Source: JAAXTT01 sp964530215
GTDB lineage: Bacteria > Bacillota > Desulfotomaculia > Desulfotomaculales > Desulfocucumaceae
Assembly (NCBI GenBank): GCA_964530215.1
Contig: CAZHAJ010000127.1
Location: 1 to 5,493 of the forward strand
Length of the DNA: 5,493 nucleotides
Direction of reading: 5' to 3'
A program made the translations under genes and the position numbers. The notes below the pieces were generated by a model. It did no database searches. It saw only the letters and a program-made list of their open reading frames with translations, and was not told where the DNA came from. This document shows, piece by piece, positions 1-4,666 of this stretch. Each line of letters begins with the position of its first letter. Position 1 is the first letter of the stretch.

Positions 1-165
1 CTTGTTCAGTATTAGAGGACTGGCCTTTTTATAGGGCATGCCGATAAGAAAGTCATTGGTTCTTATGCCTTGGATCACCGAATCATACCAGTCGTTTTTT
101 GACCTTTCCCTGGCGATTATTATTTTTTGGTTTATTCTGATCAACTTTTTAATTGCGATACTCAC
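1..165 (-). CDS. YcgR-like flagellar brake / PilZ-family protein, N-terminal part (cut by window edge)
   Basis: The 55 codons visible run open to the window edge, so the C-terminal part lies outside. The peptide resembles the N-terminal domain of YcgR/YpfA-type proteins (PilZN, PF12945): an opening IKKLIRINQKI stretch (residues 5-15), a W-Y-D-S-V-I-Q-G-I segment (26-34) and the typical FLIGMPYKKASPLIL strand (39-53). In this family that domain precedes a c-di-GMP-binding PilZ domain that acts on the flagellar motor; the PilZ domain itself cannot be seen here. The start is uncertain. GTG at 163-165 is the first start-like codon after an in-frame TAA, but the only Shine-Dalgarno-like GGAG overlaps it. 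A nearby ATG (168-170) is out of frame and meets TGA two codons later. A terminator just upstream (226-260) implies its own promoter. A role in motility fits the chemotaxis receptor nearby. Confidence 0.62.
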   Translation of the reverse strand, partial: MSIAIKKLIRINQKIIIARERSKNDWYDSVIQGIRTNDFLIGMPYKKASPLILNK

Positions 166-190
166 TCCATATTAAACAAATAATTGTATA

Positions 191-196
191 ATTATA
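191..196 (-). promoter_or_regulatory. Possible -10 box for the YcgR-like gene
   Basis: A perfect TATAAT on the minus strand lies about 26 bases upstream of the candidate GTG start, in the short AT-rich gap between the hydrolase terminator and the YcgR-like gene. No good -35 box lies at 16-18 bases: TTGAAA upstream is about 22 bases away and TTGAGA is too close. The gap is AT-rich, so a chance match is possible. Position is the main support, because the terminator at 226-260 should block transcription from upstream. Confidence 0.3.
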
Positions 197-225
197 TCTT
201 ATTCTCAAATCAGGTAATTTTCAAC

Positions 226-260
226 AAAAAGAAACACTCCTCGCCATACTGGGAGTGTTC
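226..260 (-). terminator. Rho-independent terminator of the isochorismatase-family gene
   Basis: On the minus strand, AACACTCC (252-259) pairs perfectly with GGAGTGTT (233-240) around a 10-11 base loop. The stem is followed by TCTTTTTGTT. It begins 9 bases after the TAA stop of the hydrolase gene. The plus strand has no U-tract after the stem, so it should terminate leftward transcription only. Confidence 0.87.
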
Positions 261-268
261 TAAACTGA

Positions 269-817
269 TTATTTGATCAGCTTGGATAGTTCCTTAAACT
301 CCGGGGTACCCGCTTCCTTCATTAAATCAAAAAACACTGTTTCGGTATTTGTTATCACCGCTCCCATATCCTTCATAAGGGACATTCCGTTTTTAAAGTT
401 CTCTTTACTTCTGGAGCATACCGCATCCGATACCACAAACACTTGATAACCAAGCCTTAGTAGTTCCCTGACCGTCTGAAACACACATACATGGGTTTCC
501 ATGCCCACAATAATAACCTTTCCTTTGTCTTTCTTTTCAAGCTCCTGGGCCACTTCCGAGGTGCAGCCGGAAAAGGTCAGCTTTTCATAGGCTTTTATTT
601 CTTGGGTATTTATCATTACATCCCCTACTGTATTCCCCAGTCCTTTAGGATACTGCTCGGTAACCACAACCGGTATCTCCAAAGCCTTAGCAATCTGCAG
701 CAGTATATTTGTATTTTTTACCACTTTTTTCCCGTGCTTCATTGCCAACAGCAGTTTTTCCTGAATATCAATCACCATCAAGATACTTTCCTCTTTGGTT
801 AAAGTATACTTATCCAT
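269..817 (-). CDS. Isochorismatase-family cysteine hydrolase
   Basis: A 182-residue single-domain protein of the isochorismatase-like hydrolase superfamily (PF00857), the usual size for the family. The catalytic triad can be placed: Asp17 in MVIDIQEKL (residues 14-22), Lys79 in YEKLTFSGC (77-85) and the nucleophile Cys111 in GMETHVCV (105-112), with the usual cis-peptide position at E107-T108. The VVTEQYPKGLG segment (51-61) resembles the ISOC1/ISOC2-like branch more than true siderophore isochorismatases. Family members hydrolyse amide or ether bonds in small molecules; nothing here identifies the substrate. No signal peptide or membrane segment is visible, so it should be cytoplasmic. An ATG is preceded by an excellent AAAGGAGGT (822-830) at good spacing, which settles the start. 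It begins 49 bases after the chemotaxis receptor stop with no terminator between, so co-transcription is likely; its own terminator follows at once. The family call is firm, the biochemical role open. Confidence 0.92.
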   Translation of the reverse strand: MDKYTLTKEESILMVIDIQEKLLLAMKHGKKVVKNTNILLQIAKALEIPVVVTEQYPKGLGNTVGDVMINTQEIKAYEKLTFSGCTSEVAQELEKKDKGKVIIVGMETHVCVFQTVRELLRLGYQVFVVSDAVCSRSKENFKNGMSLMKDMGAVITNTETVFFDLMKEAGTPEFKELSKLIK

Positions 818-866
818 GATTACCTCCTTTAGAAATTTGACCTGATGATCTATATAATCTACTTTC

Positions 867-2432
867 TTATGTCTTGAATCTTTCCACCAAACGATTTATA
901 TCCATAGACATCCCCGCCAGCTTTTCTGTGGAAGCAGATACCTCCTCCAAGGTAGCTGTCTGCTCCTCGCTGGTGCTTGCAATATTTTGAATGCCTGCTG
1001 ATATTTGTTCAGTTGATGCTGCTACATTTTGAATCTGCTCTGCAAGACCTTCAATGGTACCAATAATATTCTTAAATCTTTCTCCCACCTCATGAACTAC
1101 ACTTGCTCCTTCCTCTGTTTGCTCTTTTCCCTCTATCATGGATTCCACTGCCCTTTCAGATTCCTTCTGAATGTCTACTATTAATTGTCGAATATCCTTT
1201 GCGGCACTGGCGGACTGCTCAGCCAGTTTCCTAACCTCATCAGCCACAACAGCGAAGCCCCGTCCCTGCTCACCTGCCCGAGCTGCCTCAATTGCAGCAT
1301 TTAAAGCCAGTAAATTTGTTTGGTCGGCGATATGTGTAATCAGCTCAACAATTTGATTGACCTGATGCAAGGACTTGTCTAAAGAATTAATAACCACTGA
1401 TATTTGTTGGGTAGTGGAAACAATGTTCTCCATTTGCTGAGTTACTCGCTGGATATCTTGCGCACCCTTTTCTGCCTCAATCACAGTTTTATCAGAAAGC
1501 TCAGCAACTTCTTGGGCTTTTTGAGACATACTTTCTATGGAATATGCCATCTCACTAACTGTAACAGCTGTTTCCTGAGCTGCAGCTGAAGTTTGCTGGG
1601 TATTGGAAGCAATCTGCTCGGTATTATCCTTTAAATCCCCAAAGGAAGATTTTATTTGGCTGATTATCCTATGAATATCCTCCATCAGACCGTTAAAAGA
1701 ATTGGCCACCGAGCCAATCTCATCTTTAGAGCTTATATCTATCCTGCGCCTTAGATCTCCATCACCTTCTTTTATCTCTCTCATGGCCTTTTCAATTTGA
1801 GACAGGGTGGGTAAAATTTTGTTTATTATTAAAACTGATGATATAAACAAAAATACCAACCCCACCGATAACACCACATACATTGTTTGCTTGCTAAATG
1901 CAATGCTTTGCACCAGACTGTTAATTGAACCATCAAATGATGTCTGATATTTACTGTTAATTTCACTCATGGCTTGGGTCAACTCTTCCCCAGCCACATC
2001 GAAGTCCAGCATCAATATATTACCTTGTTCACGACCACCTGATATATAGGCCTCCGCCATTCTATGTCCCACAGCATAATATTCATCAAACTTACTATCT
2101 AATATATCCAGCTCATTTACTGCATCAGGATCTAAAGTTTTTAAGTTAACTAATGTTTCTTTGAAAATTTTGGTGTTTTCCTCAACACCTTCGAATCCCT
2201 CATTATCTCCGGTGGCTCCCACATCAGTATAGTACTGCCATACTTGAATTATTGCCTTTTCCATATTGTTTGAATATGTAGCTGCCCTAAAATGCTTTTC
2301 TTTAGTCTCATGGGAAATATCCAAAATACTTCCTAAGGCAAATACTGCTACCGCGGACGAGCTAATTAATATTAATGCAATAATGAGAATGAAAAATATA
2401 ACTGTGGCTTTGATGGATATCTTGTTTAACAA
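867..2432 (-). CDS. Methyl-accepting chemotaxis protein
   Basis: A transmembrane chemoreceptor that passes ligand binding to the CheA/CheW array. Counting from the TTG at 2438 (523 codons), the order is: TM1 at about 12-36, an extracellular helical ligand-binding region at about 37-185 (four-helix-bundle sized), TM2 at about 186-206, HAMP at about 207-260, then the coiled-coil signalling domain to the C-terminus. The hairpin tip is canonical, from ITHIADQTNLLALNAA (367-382) through IEAARAGEQGRGFAVV to ADEVRKLAE (399-407). Probable methylation segments are around SAAAQETAV (284-292) and STSEEQTATLEEV (488-500). The C-terminus lacks a CheR-tethering NWETF-type pentapeptide. I place the start at the TTG at 2430-2432, because GGAGG lies 8 bases before it; the TTG at 2436-2438 directly abuts the same site, so the product is probably 521 residues. 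The ligand cannot be read from the sequence. A promoter candidate lies at 2483-2511. Confidence 0.93.
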   Translation of the reverse strand: MLNKISIKATVIFFILIIALILISSSAVAVFALGSILDISHETKEKHFRAATYSNNMEKAIIQVWQYYTDVGATGDNEGFEGVEENTKIFKETLVNLKTLDPDAVNELDILDSKFDEYYAVGHRMAEAYISGGREQGNILMLDFDVAGEELTQAMSEINSKYQTSFDGSINSLVQSIAFSKQTMYVVLSVGLVFLFISSVLIINKILPTLSQIEKAMREIKEGDGDLRRRIDISSKDEIGSVANSFNGLMEDIHRIISQIKSSFGDLKDNTEQIASNTQQTSAAAQETAVTVSEMAYSIESMSQKAQEVAELSDKTVIEAEKGAQDIQRVTQQMENIVSTTQQISVVINSLDKSLHQVNQIVELITHIADQTNLLALNAAIEAARAGEQGRGFAVVADEVRKLAEQSASAAKDIRQLIVDIQKESERAVESMIEGKEQTEEGASVVHEVGERFKNIIGTIEGLAEQIQNVAASTEQISAGIQNIASTSEEQTATLEEVSASTEKLAGMSMDINRLVERFKT

Positions 2433-2438
2433 TACCAA

Positions 2439-2446
2439 CCCCTCCC
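2439..2446 (-). promoter_or_regulatory. Ribosome binding site that decides the chemoreceptor start
   Basis: The minus strand reads GGGAGGGG immediately before a TTG (2436-2438). Placing GGAGG (2441-2445) 8 bases from a start selects the next in-frame TTG (2430-2432). No in-frame ATG exists near the 5' end; an ATG at 2446-2448 is in another frame. Confidence 0.7.
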
Positions 2447-2482
2447 ATAAGATTAAACAGCTTAAAAAATATTTTGCCTTAA

Positions 2483-2511
2483 ATTATAAGCTTTTAAATG
2501 ATCAACAACAA
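2483..2511 (-). promoter_or_regulatory. Probable sigma-A type promoter of the chemoreceptor gene
   Basis: The minus strand carries TTGTTG (2506-2511), a 17-base spacer and a perfect TATAAT (2483-2488), about 50 bases upstream of the start. The -35 box matches the consensus only in its TTG half. It sits just after the terminator of the upstream gene, where a promoter is needed. A flagellar sigma-28/sigma-D promoter was looked for: TTTAAA followed by AGGCAAAAT is only a poor match to TAAA-N15-GCCGATAA. Confidence 0.5.
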
Positions 2512-2540
2512 TACATTGACAGAAAAATCTGTTAATTTTA

Positions 2541-2587
2541 AAAATAAAAAACCGGCTTTAAGGTCACTTTGAAAGTAGCCTAGCCGG
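2541..2587 (-). terminator. Rho-independent terminator of the calcium-site protein gene
   Basis: On the minus strand CCGGCT (2582-2587) pairs with AGCCGG (2552-2557). An inner stem continues with AGG/CCT and ACT/AGT around a TTCAA loop, broken by one mismatch and a small bulge. The hairpin is followed by TTTTTTATTTTT. It lies 25 bases after the TAG stop at 2613-2615. It separates this gene from the chemoreceptor promoter. Confidence 0.9.
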
Positions 2588-2612
2588 ATTCGGCTTCATC
2601 CCACACAATAAA

Positions 2613-3692
2613 CTAAACCACAAGATCAATTTGCTGCACCGTTCCCACAGTGCCGTTTTCATTTAAATATATTCCTGACTGCCTCACCTGACCCAAAAGA
2701 TTATTACCCCCGTCCTTCATATCAAAAGGGGTATTTATATTCCCTAAAAAGATGGCGCCTACACCTGCCTGACCCAATGCCATCAGTACATCATTGCCCT
2801 TTTCATCCTTTGTCCAGATACGCAGCTTATCATAGATGGCATCATTTTCATCTATCCATTGATTGCCGTCTTCATCATAGGCAGACAACTCAGAAAAGCC
2901 ATTGCCGGTGGAGGGACCGAAAAGCTCTCTGCCATCAGTAACCTTGCCGTCACCGTCCAAATCCAACGCCAAAAATCCGCTTCCGGGTTTAACAAAGGAA
3001 ATCTGATCTTGTATGCCGTCAGCATCCAAATCAAAACTAAATTTAGTTTCAGTGAGTTCCGCTGCCTTGCCGTTGAAGTTAATCACCAGGGGATCGATGG
3101 CAGCATCTCCGGCCCTAATGTTGATATGATTGTGCATGGCAAATTCCCTGCTCATATTCATTTGAACACTGAAATTAATCTCCCGTCCGTCACTGGTCTT
3201 TATGACCCCATGACTTTTAAAGGACATCTTTTCCTGCTCAAAATAGGACTCACGCAGATTGTATTCAAAACCCCAGCCCTGCCTCTGGGGCTGAACCGTC
3301 TCTCCCTGTTTGAGATTTACTTCGGACTGCTCTCCCACTTTTTTAAACTTTACCTTATCCATAATATAAAACTTAAACTTTTTCCCGGTAAGGGACTGCA
3401 TCATCTGTTCCACCAGTTGAATTTTAAGCTTGTCCTTATCACTTAGCTCAAATTCACCCACCTGCTCCGCCGATTCTGCCTTTATAGCCTGCCCATTTTC
3501 TACAACCAGTTGAGCCCTGGCCTGGTCCGAAAGCTCAAATACCAAAAATTCAGGAAGAGTTCTGCCCGATGGGCCGCTAAGCTCCTGCTGCCCCCTTTCC
3601 CCCGACCAATACCTTAGGGATTCCTCCTTGGTATAGCTCTTTAGGTAGCTGTGGGAGCCGGACATTGATACCTTCCAGCTGTCAATCTTCAC
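2613..3692 (-). CDS. Protein of unknown function with DxDxDG / EF-hand-like calcium sites
   Basis: A 359-residue protein with no signal peptide or membrane segment. The N-terminal half (about 1-200) matches no named domain that I recognise; residues 145-200 (from RESYFEQEKMSFKSHG through REFAMHNHIN) look conserved in style. The C-terminal half holds three acidic loops. D221-x-D223-x-D225-G and D244-x-D246-x-D248-G-K are DxDxDG sites. DEDGNQWIDEND (273-284) is a near-complete EF-hand loop with ligands at positions 1, 3, 5, 9 and 12 and Ile at 8. Around them run FVKPGSGFLALDLDGDGK, GRELFGPSTGNGFSEL and a YDKLRIW strand, the pattern of a family of bacterial hypothetical proteins ending in a GTVQQIDLVV-like tail, present here. 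Calcium binding is inferred; function is unknown. The GTG start (3690-3692) is supported by GGAGGTGA (3699-3706), 6 bases away. It has its own terminator at 2541-2587. The promoter is unclear, because another terminator ends 21 bases upstream of the start. Confidence 0.85.
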   Translation of the reverse strand: MKIDSWKVSMSGSHSYLKSYTKEESLRYWSGERGQQELSGPSGRTLPEFLVFELSDQARAQLVVENGQAIKAESAEQVGEFELSDKDKLKIQLVEQMMQSLTGKKFKFYIMDKVKFKKVGEQSEVNLKQGETVQPQRQGWGFEYNLRESYFEQEKMSFKSHGVIKTSDGREINFSVQMNMSREFAMHNHINIRAGDAAIDPLVINFNGKAAELTETKFSFDLDADGIQDQISFVKPGSGFLALDLDGDGKVTDGRELFGPSTGNGFSELSAYDEDGNQWIDENDAIYDKLRIWTKDEKGNDVLMALGQAGVGAIFLGNINTPFDMKDGGNNLLGQVRQSGIYLNENGTVGTVQQIDLVV

Positions 3693-3698
3693 AAATAG

Positions 3699-3713
3699 TC
3701 ACCTCCCCCCCCG
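3699..3713 (-). promoter_or_regulatory. Ribosome binding site embedded in a G8 run
   Basis: On the minus strand eight G residues (3705-3712) run straight into AGGTGA, giving a full anti-16S match GGAGGTGA (3699-3706) placed 6 bases before the GTG start at 3692. The G8 run is preceded by one C and then by the U-tract of the upstream terminator. The site supports the GTG start. A G8 tract can slip during replication and would change leader length without changing the reading frame. Confidence 0.75.
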
Positions 3714-3764
3714 AAAAAAAATAATGCCGATAATAAAACAATTTGATTTATTATCGGCATTATT
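3714..3764 (-). terminator. Strong hairpin terminator after the small membrane protein gene
   Basis: An inverted repeat of 18 bp (3747-3764 with 3720-3737, core AATGCCGATAATAAA) with a 9-base loop is perfectly paired. On the minus strand it is followed by a run of eight T (3714-3721, partly inside the stem base). It starts about 38 bases after the TAG stop of the upstream gene. No T-run follows on the plus strand. It also forms the 5' boundary of the next gene, whose G8/ribosome binding site begins within two bases of the T-run, so it could also act as a leader attenuator for that gene. Confidence 0.87.
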
Positions 3765-3802
3765 CTATAAATATTTATATCCTTATCTCTCTACAACTTC
3801 CA

Positions 3803-4288
3803 CTATACTAAAACCCTTAAAACTCCGTAGCTCAAAGTCATAATAAGTACCGCCGCTATGATATTTCCTGCCAATATCGCAGGAAACGCCCTTTTCAGCT
3901 GCATATTAAGAAGAACAGCAGCCAAGCTGCCGCCCCATACCCCTGTACCGGGCAACGGAATGGCAACAAATAAAATCAGACCCAAGGCACCATACTTTTG
4001 GATATTGCCACTTTTAGCCAAGGAGCGGTCGGTGAGCTTATGCACCAATCCGTTAAACATCCTGGTGGTTTTAAGGTATCTAAACACCGACTTTACCGCA
4101 AACAAAATAACGGGTACCGGCAGCATACTGCCTATCAAGCTGATTACAGTGGCATGCACCGGGGAAAGCCCCAGAGAAACACCCACCGGAATAGCTCCCC
4201 GAAGCTCTATCACAGGCAAAGCGGATATTATCAGTACCACCAATTCTATCGAAAACAAACCAAGTAATTCCTTTACCAAGGATTCCAT
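3803..4288 (-). CDS. COG2426-type 'small multi-drug export' membrane protein
   Basis: A 161-residue integral membrane protein matching the Sm_multidrug_ex family (PF06695/COG2426) in size and motifs: PVIELRGAIP (25-34) near the first membrane segment and FVAIPLPGTGVWGG (107-120) in the second half. Hydrophobic segments lie at about 12-28, 42-66, 101-127 and 136-160, with a basic loop at about 70-99. The family name comes from an old assignment; a transport role and its substrate are not established, so efflux should not be assumed. The ATG at 4286-4288 has a moderate AAAGGGA (4295-4301) about 6 bases before it. A REP-like repeat (4304-4334) sits right upstream, and no convincing promoter is visible between it and the start, so transcription may come from the right or from within the rfbB remnant. 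A strong terminator follows at 3714-3764. Confidence 0.88.
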   Translation of the reverse strand: MESLVKELLGLFSIELVVLIISALPVIELRGAIPVGVSLGLSPVHATVISLIGSMLPVPVILFAVKSVFRYLKTTRMFNGLVHKLTDRSLAKSGNIQKYGALGLILFVAIPLPGTGVWGGSLAAVLLNMQLKRAFPAILAGNIIAAVLIMTLSYGVLRVLV

Positions 4289-4303
4289 GTTTTATCCCTT
4301 TCA

Positions 4304-4334
4304 GCCACGGGGACATTCCCCGAGATCTAACCTT
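4304..4334 (-). repeat. REP-like palindromic repeat, copy A
   Basis: This 31-base unit matches copy B (4636-4666) at 27 of 31 positions in the same orientation. Its core on the minus strand is CGGGGAATGTCCCCG, a 6-bp stem with an ATG loop. It begins 4 bases after the TAA of the rfbB remnant and ends 15 bases before the ATG of the COG2426 gene, inside that gene's presumed leader. Mismatches to copy B lie at 4308, 4323, 4325 and 4330. No U-tract follows, so it is not a standard terminator. Confidence 0.8.
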
Positions 4335-4338
4335 TACT

Positions 4339-4635
4339 TTATACCCCTTTGTACATCTTATCATAGTAGTTTTCATAATCACCGGAAATGATGTTCTCGA
4401 TCCATTCAGGGTTCTCAAGGTACCACTGAATTGTTTCTTTCATTCCTTGTTCAAATGTATATGCCGGCTCCCAGCCTAGCTCTGTTGTAATCTTGGTATT
4501 ATCGATTGCGTATCTTCTGTCGTGTCCTGGTCTATCTTTCACATATTTAATCAGTCCTTCTGATTTACCGAGAGTGCCAATAATCAGTTTCACTATCTCT
4601 ATATTAGTCTTTTCATTGTTACCACCAATATACAA
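4339..4635 (-). pseudogene. rfbB: 3' remnant of dTDP-glucose 4,6-dehydratase (rfbB/rmlB)
   Basis: About 98 codons matching the C-terminal end of dTDP-glucose 4,6-dehydratase, the second enzyme of dTDP-rhamnose synthesis (a ~320-350 residue extended short-chain dehydrogenase). Visible family signatures are IGGNNEKTNIEIV (3-15), YVKDRPGHDRRYAID (30-44), KITTELGWEPAYTFEQG (48-64) and a tail ending in YENYYDKMYKGV. Absent are the NAD-binding GxxGxxG, the catalytic YxxxK and about two thirds of the protein. Family members read (V)YNIGG at the break; here the match begins at IGG, just inside repeat B. No in-frame ATG or ribosome binding site precedes it; the TTG at 4633-4635 is only a formal start. 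The frame is intact up to its natural TAA, so the truncation looks recent. It is bounded on both sides by direct REP-like repeats. No other rhamnose-pathway gene is in the window. It should be non-functional. Confidence 0.85.
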
Positions 4636-4666
4636 GCCATGGGGACATTCCCCGCGGTCTACCCTT
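4636..4666 (-). repeat. REP-like palindromic repeat, copy B
   Basis: The second copy of the 31-base unit, direct to copy A and separated from it by 301 bases. On the minus strand the core GGGGAATGTCCCC forms a 5-bp stem with an ATG loop. A GTAG tetranucleotide lies 5' of the stem, in GGGTAGACC; GTAG-like feet mark the REP sequences recognised by RAYT transposases in enterobacteria. The repeat overlaps the last two bases of the transposase stop codon (4665-4667), so it lies directly at the transposase 3' end. Its other end is the junction with the rfbB remnant. Confidence 0.82.

Noticed and set aside
491..802. 103-residue open frame on the plus strand
   Set aside because: It lies wholly inside the isochorismatase-family gene on the other strand. 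The peptide is rich in His/Phe/Gln with no domain pattern, and there is no ribosome binding site.
2514..2545. TTGACA on the plus strand (2516-2521) as a plus-strand promoter
   Set aside because: At 17 bases it faces only TAAAAA, and downstream lies the minus-strand terminator and the antisense of the calcium-site gene, with no plus-strand gene to serve.
2859..3446. 195-residue open frame on the plus strand
   Set aside because: It is antisense to the calcium-site gene, whose motifs, start and terminator are all convincing. The plus-strand peptide resembles nothing I know and has no supporting signals.
3722..3762. Long perfect palindrome as an operator or mobile-element end
   Set aside because: Its position after a stop codon and the T8 run on the minus strand are explained by a terminator. 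No second copy appears in the window.
4304..4334. Repeat A hairpin as a terminator for the rfbB remnant
   Set aside because: The stem is not followed by a U-tract on either strand, and the same unit occurs next to the transposase, so a mobile repeat is the better reading.
3858..4391. 177-residue open frame on the plus strand
   Set aside because: It runs antisense across the COG2426 gene, repeat A and the rfbB remnant. A frame that crosses three unrelated segments is a chance opening.
4080..4418. 112-residue minus-strand frame joining the rfbB remnant end to the COG2426 region
   Set aside because: It reads both the rfbB remnant and the membrane protein out of frame and passes through repeat A. 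The composition is not protein-like and no family pattern is visible.
4304..4666. Two copies of a palindromic repeat as a possible CRISPR array
   Set aside because: Only two copies exist, they are 301 bases apart, they are diverged, and the spacer is coding sequence for rfbB. A REP-type explanation fits better.
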